From contig JAKFFO010000048.1 of NCBI GenBank assembly GCA_036675035.1, positions 1-21,104 on the forward strand: DNA of 21,104 nucleotides, in the 5' to 3' direction. Each line of letters starts with the position of its first letter. The stretch's first letter is position 1. Shown here one piece after another: positions 13,938-20,881 of this stretch. A model generated the notes under the pieces. It was not told where the DNA came from and did not search any database. It saw only the letters and a list, made by a program, of their open reading frames with translations. This DNA is from MESE01 sp036675035. Its GTDB lineage: Bacteria > Pseudomonadota > Gammaproteobacteria > Burkholderiales > Burkholderiaceae_D. The translations under genes and the position numbers were made by a program.

Positions 13938-14234
13938 GTGAACCAGTTTCAATGCATTGCGAAGATTGCCGAGCGCGAAATTTTACGCTACACGCCGGCA
14001 GGGATTCCGATTGTGTCCGCGAAGTTGCAGCACAGTTCGCAACAAATTGAAGCAGGAGTCGAAAGGTCGGTCGAGTTGGAAATTTCCGCGATTGCCGCAG
14101 GTGAAATTTCCGGACGATTCAACCAGGCCGAGCTAGGGCAGACCTTCAAGTTCACCGGATTTTTGATGCGCAAGAACCGTAATAGCAAAAGCCTGGTATT
14201 TCACATTACTGATTTCGAGATAAACAATTCTTAG
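13938..14234 (+). CDS. priB: Primosomal replication protein N (PriB)
   Basis: Single-strand-binding (OB-fold) protein that helps PriA restart stalled replication forks by bringing in DnaT and DnaB. It is 98 aa; the E. coli protein is 104 aa. The N-terminal strand and YTPAGIP align with the E. coli VSPSGIP turn; FKFTGFLMRKNRNSKSLVFHI is the typical late OB strand pair, here given as FKFTGF and KSLVFHI. The only in-frame start is GTG at 13938, since TAA at 13926 closes the frame upstream. The GGGAG before it ends just one base from the GTG, an unusually tight spacing that suggests dependence on translation of rpsF. It lies between rpsF and rpsR as in many beta- and gammaproteobacteria. Confidence 0.93.
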   Translation: MNQFQCIAKIAEREILRYTPAGIPIVSAKLQHSSQQIEAGVERSVELEISAIAAGEISGRFNQAELGQTFKFTGFLMRKNRNSKSLVFHITDFEINNS

Positions 14235-14248
14235 TACAGGAGCCAAAA

Positions 14249-14539
14249 ATGGCATTCGGTAAAAAATTCGATAAAAACAAGTTAAAGCTTAAAGAGAAGC
14301 GCAAACAGCAGAACCCTTTGTTCAAGCGTAAAAAATTCTGCCGATTTACGGCAGCAGGCGTTGAACAGGTTGATTACAAGGACGTTGATACGCTCAAGGA
14401 TTTTGTTCAGGAAAACGGCAAGATCATGCCGGCTCGCCTGACCGGAACCAAGGCACATTACCAACGCCAGGTGGATACGGCAATCAAGCGCGCACGTTTC
14501 CTTGCGCTGTTGCCATACACTGATTTGCACACCGCGTAA
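14249..14539 (+). CDS. rpsR: 30S ribosomal protein S18
   Basis: Partner of S6 in the 30S platform. It has a very basic N terminus (KKFDKNKLKLKEKRKQQ), then KKFCRFTAAG, YKDVDTLKDFVQENGKIMPARLTG and the C-terminal helix QVDTAIKRARFLALLPY, all standard S18 blocks. Length is 96 aa, the extra length over E. coli (75 aa) being in the basic N terminus, as usual for Burkholderiales. An AGGAG ribosome binding site lies about 7 nt upstream of the ATG. The gap to priB is 14 bp. Confidence 0.97.
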   Translation: MAFGKKFDKNKLKLKEKRKQQNPLFKRKKFCRFTAAGVEQVDYKDVDTLKDFVQENGKIMPARLTGTKAHYQRQVDTAIKRARFLALLPYTDLHTA

Positions 14540-14563
14540 TTGACGACTGAATAGGAGAAAAAC

Positions 14564-15016
14564 ATGCAAGTCATTCTGTTGGAAAAAGTCGTCAATCTCG
14601 GTAACCTTGGTGAAGTGGTTCGCGTCAAGGATGGTTATGCCCGCAACTTCCTGATTCCTCAGCGCCTGGCTCGTCGCGCGACGGCCAATGCAGTCGCCGA
14701 GTTCGAAACCAAACGTGCCGAGCTTGAAAAGGCCGCTGCGCAGAAGCTGGCTGCTGCACAAGCACAAGGTGAAAAATTGAATGGACTGACTGTTCAGATT
14801 TCGCAGAAGGCAGGTGTCGATGGACGTCTGTTTGGTTCCGTGACCAATTACGATATTGCGGAAGCTCTCACCAAACAGGGCTTTCCTGTCGAGAAGTTGC
14901 AGATCCGTATGCCGCAGGGGCCATTGAAGATCGTTGGTGATCATGCTGTGTCAGTCGCATTACATACTGACGTAGTAATTGAAATCACAGTTTCGGTGCT
15001 CGGTGAACATGCGTAG
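14564..15016 (+). CDS. rplI: 50S ribosomal protein L9
   Basis: Elongated protein at the base of the L1 stalk of the large subunit. The N domain is MQVILLEKVVNLGNLGEVV followed by KDGYARNFLIPQRLA, the L9 signature. A connecting helix rich in Ala, Glu and Lys (about 45-75) and the C domain (GVDGRLFGSVTNYDIAEAL) follow. Length is 150 aa, as usual. An AGGAG lies 6-7 nt before the ATG. It is the last gene of the operon, with a strong terminator 30 nt past the stop. Confidence 0.97.
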   Translation: MQVILLEKVVNLGNLGEVVRVKDGYARNFLIPQRLARRATANAVAEFETKRAELEKAAAQKLAAAQAQGEKLNGLTVQISQKAGVDGRLFGSVTNYDIAEALTKQGFPVEKLQIRMPQGPLKIVGDHAVSVALHTDVVIEITVSVLGEHA

Positions 15017-15046
15017 CCAACGCATAACGCACGCATCTGCAACATG

Positions 15047-15074
15047 AAAAAGCCGGGTTCTCCCGGCTTTTTTT
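15047..15074 (+). terminator. Intrinsic terminator of the rpsF operon
   Basis: AAAAAGCCGGG and CCCGGCTTTTT form an 11-bp stem around TTCT, ending in a T-run. It separates the ribosomal protein operon from dnaB. Confidence 0.93.
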
Positions 15075-15109
15075 ACGCCTCTCTGTCCGGATTCGGAAAG
15101 CTTAGCGGG

Positions 15110-15115
15110 TATAAT
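15110..15115 (+). promoter_or_regulatory. -10 box of a probable leaderless dnaB transcript
   Basis: A perfect TATAAT lies 6 nt (TTGCGC) before the dnaB ATG at 15122. Transcription would start at the ATG itself. There is no ribosome binding site, and the upstream terminator at 15047-15074 means dnaB needs a promoter here. The -35 match is poor. Confidence 0.6.
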
Positions 15116-15121
15116 TTGCGC

Positions 15122-16507
15122 ATGAATAATCGTGCTGATCCGCAACTTGATTCTCTTCGCGTTCCGCCGCATTCAATCGAAGCGGAGCAATCCGTATTGG
15201 GTGGCTTGTTACTCGATAATGCGGCCTGGGACCGGATCGCAGACTTCGTACATCAGGACGATTTCTATCGATACGATCACCGCATAATTTTTCAGCATAT
15301 CGTCAAGCTGATCAATAATTCCAAACCGGCGGACGTCATCACCGTCTTCGAAGCGCTCAGCAGCACAGGCAAGGCCGAAGAAGTTGGCGGCTTGTCGTAT
15401 CTGAACGCGCTGGCGCAAAATACGCCGTCGGCAGCAAATATCCGGCGCTATGCAGAGATCGTGCGCGACCGCGGTGTTCTTCGCAAACTGATCACCGTAT
15501 CGGATGAGATTTCCGGCCAGGCCTTCAATCCGCAAGGCAAGGAAGTCAAGCAGATGCTGGATGAGGCCGAGTCGAAAATCTTTGCAATCGCCGAAGAAGG
15601 CGCGCGCGGCGCGCAGGGATTCCAGGAAATTCAGCCACTGCTTACCCAAGTCGTCGAGCGAATCGACGAACTCTATAATCGCGACAATCAAAACGACATT
15701 ACCGGTGTTCCAACCGGTTTTGCCGACCTGGACCGCATGACCTCCGGGCTGCAGCCCGGCGACCTGATTATCGTGGCCGGCCGTCCATCGATGGGCAAGA
15801 CCGCGTTTTCAATCAATATCGGTGAAAACGTGGCGATCGAAAGCGGATTGCCGGTTGCCGTTTTTTCGATGGAAATGGGCGGCACGCAACTCGCAATGCG
15901 TATGCTGGGATCGGTCGGACGACTCGATCAGCATCGGCTGCGTACCGGACGTCTCGCAGACGAGGACTGGCCCCGCTTGACGCATGCGATTCAAAAAATG
16001 AACGATGCACAGCTTTATATCGACGAAACGCCCGCACTCAATTCGATTGAATTGCGCGCACGTTCGCGACGACTTTCGCGCCAGTGCGGCAAACTCGGCT
16101 TGATCATTATCGACTATTTGCAACTGATGTCGGCCAATTCTTCCGGTGAAAATCGTGCCACCGAAATTTCCGAGATTTCGCGCAGCCTGAAAGGATTGGC
16201 AAAGGAACTGAATTGTCCGGTAATTGCGTTGTCGCAGTTGAATCGCTCGCTTGAACAGCGCCCGAACAAACGTCCGGTCATGTCCGATCTTCGTGAATCC
16301 GGCGCGATCGAACAGGACGCCGATGTGATTCTGTTCATCTATCGCGATGAAGTTTATAACCCCGATTCTCCCGACAAAGGCACGGCGGAAATCATTGTCG
16401 GCAAGCAGCGAAACGGTCCGATCGGAAGTGTTCGGCTGACCTTCCTCGGGCAGTACACCAAATTTGACAACTACACCGGCAGTGCGGCGCTTTACGGCGG
16501 TGACTGA
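15122..16507 (+). CDS. dnaB: Replicative DNA helicase DnaB
   Basis: Hexameric helicase that unwinds DNA at the replication fork. The N-terminal primase-interacting domain (PPHSIEAEQSVLGGLLLD) is followed by the RecA-like motor: Walker A GRPSMGKT (220-227), MEMGGTQLAMRML, Walker B LIIIDYLQL with D331, LSQLNRSLEQRP, SDLRESGAIEQDAD and VGKQRNGP. Length is 461 aa and no intein interrupts it. ATG at 15122 was chosen because an upstream in-frame ATG at 15044 lies before the terminator hairpin and would add 26 unrelated residues. PriB, its partner in fork restart, is coded just upstream. Confidence 0.97.
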   Translation: MNNRADPQLDSLRVPPHSIEAEQSVLGGLLLDNAAWDRIADFVHQDDFYRYDHRIIFQHIVKLINNSKPADVITVFEALSSTGKAEEVGGLSYLNALAQNTPSAANIRRYAEIVRDRGVLRKLITVSDEISGQAFNPQGKEVKQMLDEAESKIFAIAEEGARGAQGFQEIQPLLTQVVERIDELYNRDNQNDITGVPTGFADLDRMTSGLQPGDLIIVAGRPSMGKTAFSINIGENVAIESGLPVAVFSMEMGGTQLAMRMLGSVGRLDQHRLRTGRLADEDWPRLTHAIQKMNDAQLYIDETPALNSIELRARSRRLSRQCGKLGLIIIDYLQLMSANSSGENRATEISEISRSLKGLAKELNCPVIALSQLNRSLEQRPNKRPVMSDLRESGAIEQDADVILFIYRDEVYNPDSPDKGTAEIIVGKQRNGPIGSVRLTFLGQYTKFDNYTGSAALYGGD

Positions 16508-16607
16508 TCAAGGTAATGGTTTATCGCAAGCGATTTTGTGGCTTACATCAGCCGGACTGGCGTATCCATTTTTTAGTTGAACGTTTACATCTGAAGAGAG
16601 TGAAATC

Positions 16608-17234
16608 ATGTTTGGACGACTGATGCCTAGTGAGGGCAAATTTTTCGAATTGTTTAACCAGCATGCCGAATTATGTGTCAAAGGCGCAAAGGAAATGGTT
16701 TCGCTGATGACTAATTTTGATGATCTGGAGATACGCGTGCATGCGATCGAAAGCATCGAAAAACAGGCAGACAAGCTGACGCATAACACGATCGAGATGC
16801 TGCATAAAACCTTTATTACGCCACTCGACCGCGATGATATACATCACTTGATTACGCGTATGGACGATATTCTCGATTTGCTGGAGGATGCGGCACAGAC
16901 CATCTCGCTCTACGATATCAAGGCGATTACACCGGAAGCCAAGCGCCTGGCCGAGCTTTGCCTGGCAAGTACAGAGAAGGTCAAGGCAGCGGTGGAACTT
17001 TTGCACAACATGGACAATTCGCGCGAAATTCTGGCGATCTGCGAAGAGATCGATCGTCTGGAATCCGATGCCGACCATGTCATGCGTGCCGCAATGTCGA
17101 AACTGTTTCGCGATGAGCCGGATGTGCGCAATCTCATCAAACTCAAGGCTATTTACGAAATTCTCGAAACCGTCACTGATCGTTGCGAGGATGTCGCCAA
17201 CATCATCGAAGGCATTATTGTCGAAAACGCCTGA
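16608..17234 (+). CDS. DUF47 PhoU-like protein (phosphate transport accessory)
   Basis: All-helical cytoplasmic protein of the DUF47/YkaA family, distant relatives of PhoU that are usually coded next to PiT transporters and are thought to modulate them. The beginning MFGRLMPSEGKFFELFNQHA is typical of the family (here MFGRLMPSE, then FFELFNQHA). Two acidic metal-binding repeats are visible, RMDDILDLLEDAA and TDRCEDVANIIEG, at equivalent places in the two three-helix halves. Length is 208 aa. GAGAG lies 9-13 nt before the ATG. It is followed on the same strand by pit after a structured 140-nt spacer. Confidence 0.9.
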   Translation: MFGRLMPSEGKFFELFNQHAELCVKGAKEMVSLMTNFDDLEIRVHAIESIEKQADKLTHNTIEMLHKTFITPLDRDDIHHLITRMDDILDLLEDAAQTISLYDIKAITPEAKRLAELCLASTEKVKAAVELLHNMDNSREILAICEEIDRLESDADHVMRAAMSKLFRDEPDVRNLIKLKAIYEILETVTDRCEDVANIIEGIIVENA

Positions 17235-17242
17235 CATCGAGT

Positions 17243-17322
17243 CTGTCGAAATCTAGTTCGACAGTTTGCCGAACTGGCGCCGATGCAGTGGAACTGCGAA
17301 CGGCTACATGTGGATGGCGCCA
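17243..17322 (+). promoter_or_regulatory. Structured spacer between the DUF47 gene and pit
   Basis: Two hairpins can form. The first is CTGTCGAA (17243-17250) with TTCGACAG (17257-17264), 8 bp around ATCTAG. The second has outer stem TGGCGCC (17275-17281) with GGCGCCA (17316-17322) and an inner stem GCAGT (17285-17289) with ACTGC (17293-17297). No T-run follows either, so they are not ordinary terminators. They could be processing sites or an mRNA-level control for pit. Confidence 0.45.
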
Positions 17323-17374
17323 GAATACTTGGGGCTTTTCCAGAAAAACGAATTGATCGTCAACAAGAATAATC

Positions 17375-18382
17375 ATGAATACACTCCAGATCAGTATCTA
17401 CGTCCTCGCCTTTCTGATAGCACTCGCGCTGATATTTGATTTCATGAATGGGTTTCATGATGCTGCAAACGCGATTGCAACGGTCGTGTCAACCGGCGTA
17501 TTGAAGCCGCAAACCGCCGTCGCCATGGCGGCAACCTTCAACTTCGTCGCGATCTTCGTATTTCAGCTCAAGGTTGCAACCACCGTAGGCAAAGGCACAA
17601 TCGATCCGATGATTGTCGACCATTACGTTGTATTCGGCGCGCTGGTCGGCGCAATTTTCTGGAACCTTCTGACCTGGTATTACGGCATCCCTTCGTCGTC
17701 ATCCCACGCACTGATCGGTGGTTTGATCGGTGCGGCGGTGGCAAAAGCAGGTACAGGTTCACTGATTGCATCCGGCTTGATAAAAACCCTTAGCTTCATT
17801 TTGTTGTCTCCATTAATGGGATTTATCTTCGGCTCGATAATAATGCTGTTGGTATCGTGGATATTTGTTCGTACTACGCCAAGAAAAGTCGATAAGTGGT
17901 TTCGCCGCATGCAACTGGTGTCCGCGTCCATGTACAGCCTCGGACATGGAGGAAATGACGCGCAGAAAACCATGGGCATTATCTGGATGCTCTTGATTTT
18001 CGCCGGCGTTTCAACGGCAAGCGACCCGCTGCCGATGTGGGTGATAATCAGCTGTTATGCAGCAATCAGTCTCGGGACTTTGTTCGGCGGCTGGCGCATC
18101 GTCAAAACGATGGGGCAAAAAATTACAAAATTGAAACCTGTCGGCGGATTTTGTGCCGAAACCGGCGGTGCAATGACGCTGTTCATCGCGACCGCTCTCG
18201 GAGTTCCCGTGTCGACCACGCATACGATTACCGGCGCTATCGTCGGGGTTGGCGCGTCCCAGAAAATGACCGCGGTGCGCTGGGGCGTCGCCGGCAATAT
18301 CGTCTGGGCATGGATTTTCACAATCCCCGCATCGGCATTCGTCGCTGCAATTTTCTGGTGGATCGGCACACAACTGTTCTAA
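17375..18382 (+). CDS. pit: Low-affinity inorganic phosphate transporter, PiT family
   Basis: Inner-membrane phosphate (as metal-phosphate):proton symporter. It is a hydrophobic protein with many membrane segments. The duplicated PiT signatures are visible: NGFHDAANAIAT (25-36) in the first half, and GGNDAQKTMGI (192-202) and GVPVSTTHTITGA in the second; SSSHALIGGLIGA is the matching loop of the first half. Length is 335 aa, the short PiT form without the large cytoplasmic loop of E. coli PitA (499 aa). The start ATG follows AATAATC without a good ribosome binding site. Its partner DUF47 gene lies upstream. Confidence 0.94.
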   Translation: MNTLQISIYVLAFLIALALIFDFMNGFHDAANAIATVVSTGVLKPQTAVAMAATFNFVAIFVFQLKVATTVGKGTIDPMIVDHYVVFGALVGAIFWNLLTWYYGIPSSSSHALIGGLIGAAVAKAGTGSLIASGLIKTLSFILLSPLMGFIFGSIIMLLVSWIFVRTTPRKVDKWFRRMQLVSASMYSLGHGGNDAQKTMGIIWMLLIFAGVSTASDPLPMWVIISCYAAISLGTLFGGWRIVKTMGQKITKLKPVGGFCAETGGAMTLFIATALGVPVSTTHTITGAIVGVGASQKMTAVRWGVAGNIVWAWIFTIPASAFVAAIFWWIGTQLF

Positions 18383-18384
18383 AC

Positions 18385-18415
18385 AAAAAAGCCTGCTTTA
18401 TCGGCAGGCCTTTTT
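18385..18415. terminator. Bidirectional terminator between pit and phoH
   Basis: GCCTGC-TTTATCG-GCAGGC with an A-run before and a T-run after gives an intrinsic terminator in both directions, serving pit (+) and the convergent phoH (-). Confidence 0.9.
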
Positions 18416-18435
18416 GGCAGACAGGGATTGCGGCG

Positions 18436-20097
18436 CTATAGCACTTCGCTCGCATGATCGGCCAGCCGCGATCGTTCACCTCGCGCCAGCGTCACATGCC
18501 CGCTGTGCGACCATCCCTTGAAACGATCGACCACGTAAGTGAGCCCGCTGGAGCCTTCGGTCAGATACGGTGTGTCGATCTGCGCGATATTTCCGAGGCA
18601 GATGATCTTGGTTCCAGGTCCGGCTCGTGTTACTAGCGTCTTGATTTGTTTTGGCGTCAGATTCTGTGCTTCGTCAACGATCAGGAATTTATTGACGAAA
18701 GTACGGCCACGCATGAAGTTCAGCGATTTGATCTTGATGCGCGAACGAATCAGGTCTTGGGTCGCCGCACGACCCCATTCGCCTGCATCGGAGTCGGATT
18801 TGTTCAATACTTCGAGGTTGTCGTCGAATGCGCCCATCCACGGCGACATTTTTTCCTCTTCGGTGCCGGGCAAAAAGCCGATATCCTCACCGACCGGGAC
18901 TGTCACGCGGGTGACGATGATTTCGTTGTAGGTTTTGGTTTCCAGTACCTGGGCCAAGCCAGCTGCCAGCGCCAGCAGCGTTTTTCCGGTGCCGGCCTGG
19001 CCAAGCAATGTGACGAAATCGCATTCCGGATTCATCAGGAGATTCAATGCGAAATTCTGTTCACGGTTGCGTGCCGTAATCCCCCATACACTGTTCTTCG
19101 CATGACTATAGTCGCGCAAGGTTTGTATGACGGCGGTCTTGCCATTGATTTGCGTCACATGACCATAGAACGCGGGTTCGCCATTCTTTGGTTCCATGAA
19201 GACAAATTGATTGACCAGTAACGACGGCACCAGCGGCCCGCTTACCCGATAATAGGTGTATCCGGTGCCATGCTTGTTTTCCTGCCACGATTCCATTCCC
19301 TTTCCATGCTTGTTCCAGAAATCGTCCGGCAGTTGCATGATTCCGGAATACAGCAGGTCGGTATCTTCCAGTACGTGATCGTTGAAATATTCTTCGGCAG
19401 GCAGGCCGAGCGCGCGTGCCTTGATACGCATGTTGATGTCTTTCGACACCAGCACAATCGGGCGACCCGGGTATTGTTCTTCCAGCGCACGAACCACGCC
19501 GAGAATCTGATTGTCTGCCTTGCCTGCAGGCAGTCCTTCCGGAAGCGTGCTGTGCTGTAACCTGGTCTGGAAAAACAGGCGTCCCCTGGCATCCTTGTTT
19601 CCCAGTTTTGACAGCGGAATCCCATGGTCGATCGATTGATCTTCGACATCCGCTACCAGCGCATCAAGCGATCGGGAAACCTGCCGCGCATTGCGCGCTA
19701 CTTCCGACATGCCTTTTTTGTGGTCGTCCAGTTCTTCCAGCGTCATCATCGGCAAGTAGACATCGTGCTCCTCGAAACGAAACAGCGAGGTCGGGTCATG
19801 CATCAACACGTTTGTATCGAGCACGAACAGCTTGGTCATGCCTAGCTTGTCGGCGGTACGGCTGATTGCGGATTTGATGTGCGTGTCGGTGGCCTTGGGC
19901 GCTTTGACGCTGCGTGTCTTTTCGGAGGGAGTTTTTTCCACTGTTCTTGCGCGAGCCTGTGGCATCGGCTCCGCGGTCTTTGGTGCAGTATCGACGAGCA
20001 TGATGGAAGGTTTAACCGGCTTGCCTTTTTCCGCCTTCGGATAGTCGGCGGGAGAGAGTAATGCAGCGGGTTTTGCAGGCAATTTTGGCAGGGGCAT
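18436..20097 (-). CDS. PIN domain-PhoH ATPase fusion protein (PhoH2/YlaK type)
   Basis: Cytoplasmic protein joining a PIN-type nuclease domain to a PhoH-type helicase/ATPase; characterised PhoH2 proteins are RNA helicases with ribonuclease activity. Residues 1-85 are Pro-, Lys- and Ala-rich and probably disordered. The PIN domain starts at KLFVLDTNVLMHDP (D94) and carries further acids in EELDD (121-125) and KADNQILG. The PhoH domain has Walker A GQAGTGKT (366-373), Walker B VDEAQN (D475, E476), PVGEDIGFLPG and ARGERSRLADHAS. Length is 553 aa, longer than most PhoH2 because of the N-terminal extension. GAGG lies about 6 nt before the ATG. Despite the name and the nearby pit, no Pho box is visible. 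Confidence 0.9.
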   Translation of the reverse strand: MPLPKLPAKPAALLSPADYPKAEKGKPVKPSIMLVDTAPKTAEPMPQARARTVEKTPSEKTRSVKAPKATDTHIKSAISRTADKLGMTKLFVLDTNVLMHDPTSLFRFEEHDVYLPMMTLEELDDHKKGMSEVARNARQVSRSLDALVADVEDQSIDHGIPLSKLGNKDARGRLFFQTRLQHSTLPEGLPAGKADNQILGVVRALEEQYPGRPIVLVSKDINMRIKARALGLPAEEYFNDHVLEDTDLLYSGIMQLPDDFWNKHGKGMESWQENKHGTGYTYYRVSGPLVPSLLVNQFVFMEPKNGEPAFYGHVTQINGKTAVIQTLRDYSHAKNSVWGITARNREQNFALNLLMNPECDFVTLLGQAGTGKTLLALAAGLAQVLETKTYNEIIVTRVTVPVGEDIGFLPGTEEEKMSPWMGAFDDNLEVLNKSDSDAGEWGRAATQDLIRSRIKIKSLNFMRGRTFVNKFLIVDEAQNLTPKQIKTLVTRAGPGTKIICLGNIAQIDTPYLTEGSSGLTYVVDRFKGWSHSGHVTLARGERSRLADHASEVL

Positions 20098-20189
20098 CAG
20101 GACCTCGATCTAGAAATGTTTGTGATGGTCTACTCTTGCAAGTTACAGACGACGCGGAAACGGCATGCAGACATACAACACGTTAGCGA

Positions 20190-20247
20190 AACTCAACGTC
20201 GTAAATTCGACTGCGTGACTTCAAATGCACGAACTCGATGTCGTAAA
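20190..20247. repeat. Pair of 16-bp direct repeats, 42 bp apart, upstream of phoH
   Basis: AACTCAACGTCGTAAA (20190-20205) and AACTCGATGTCGTAAA (20232-20247) match at 14 of 16 positions. The 42-bp period equals four helical turns, so both copies face the same side of the DNA. They lie about 93-150 bp upstream of the phoH start and could be operator sites; nothing identifies the protein. Confidence 0.5.
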
Positions 20248-20276
20248 ACCGGGAGCCTCCGATCTTGAATGCAAAA

Positions 20277-20319
20277 GGCCGTTTGTGGAAAAGGCTGGTC
20301 TCCTTTTCTACAAACGGCC
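20277..20319 (-). terminator. Long-stem terminator of bcp
   Basis: GGCCGTTTGTGGAAAAG (20277-20293) pairs with CTTTTCTACAAACGGCC (20303-20319) over 17 bp with one G-U pair and a 9-nt loop. On the minus strand it lies 43 nt after the bcp stop and is followed by TTTTGC. The stem is longer than in most intrinsic terminators. Confidence 0.7.
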
Positions 20320-20362
20320 AATTGCGAGGATTTCTTTTTTAGATTCAATGGGTTGAGCGAAT

Positions 20363-20872
20363 TTAAACATTAGCCTTCATAAATTCGAGCACTTCATTCA
20401 CATGCCCGGGCACTTTCACTCCACGCCATTCTTTCACCAATTTGCCCGACCCGTCAATAATAAACGTGCAGCGTTCAACGCCGCGTGTCAGTCTGCCGTA
20501 CATATTTTTGGTCTTCATCACATTGAACAAATCGCACAGCGTTTCATCGGGGTCGGATATCAAATCGAAAGGCATTGCCAGTTTCGCCTTAAAGTTTTCA
20601 TGTGATGCAATGCTGTCACGACTGATACCGAAGACTTCGGTGTTCGCTTCCCGGAACTGTGGATGCAAGTCGCGAAATTGCAGCCCTTCAGTGGTACAAC
20701 CTGGCGTGTTATCTTTTGGATAAAAATAAAGCACAAGATTTTTTCCCTTGTAATCAGACAGTTTGAAAGTCTGATTACCTGTCATCGCAGCGGAAAAGTC
20801 AGGCACTATATCGTTCAGTGCAATCGTGCTGTCTACCACAGTGCGCTCCTGATCTATTGGTTGTAATTTCAT
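20363..20872 (-). CDS. bcp: Peroxiredoxin, BCP/PrxQ family
   Basis: Thiol peroxidase that reduces hydrogen peroxide and organic peroxides in the cytoplasm. The active site is YPKDNTPGCTTEG with peroxidatic C59. The resolving Cys found five residues later in E. coli BCP is absent (Leu here). The remaining cysteines are C113 (DETLCDLF, equal to E. coli C99) and C135. WRGVKVPGHVNEVL is the usual C-terminal block. ATG at 20872 (169 aa) is preferred over a TTG at 20881; no ribosome binding site is obvious. The N terminus is about 14 residues longer than in E. coli BCP. Confidence 0.93.
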   Translation of the reverse strand: MKLQPIDQERTVVDSTIALNDIVPDFSAAMTGNQTFKLSDYKGKNLVLYFYPKDNTPGCTTEGLQFRDLHPQFREANTEVFGISRDSIASHENFKAKLAMPFDLISDPDETLCDLFNVMKTKNMYGRLTRGVERCTFIIDGSGKLVKEWRGVKVPGHVNEVLEFMKANV

Positions 20873-20881
20873 GTTCGGCAA

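Noticed and set aside
15044..15121. Upstream in-frame start that would add 26 residues to DnaB
   Set aside because: It lies within or just before the rplI terminator hairpin, upstream of the TATAAT, and the added residues do not look like DnaB.
18436..20097. phoH together with pit and DUF47 as a phosphate regulon
   Set aside because: No Pho box is visible upstream of any of the three genes, and phoH is convergent and separated by a terminator.
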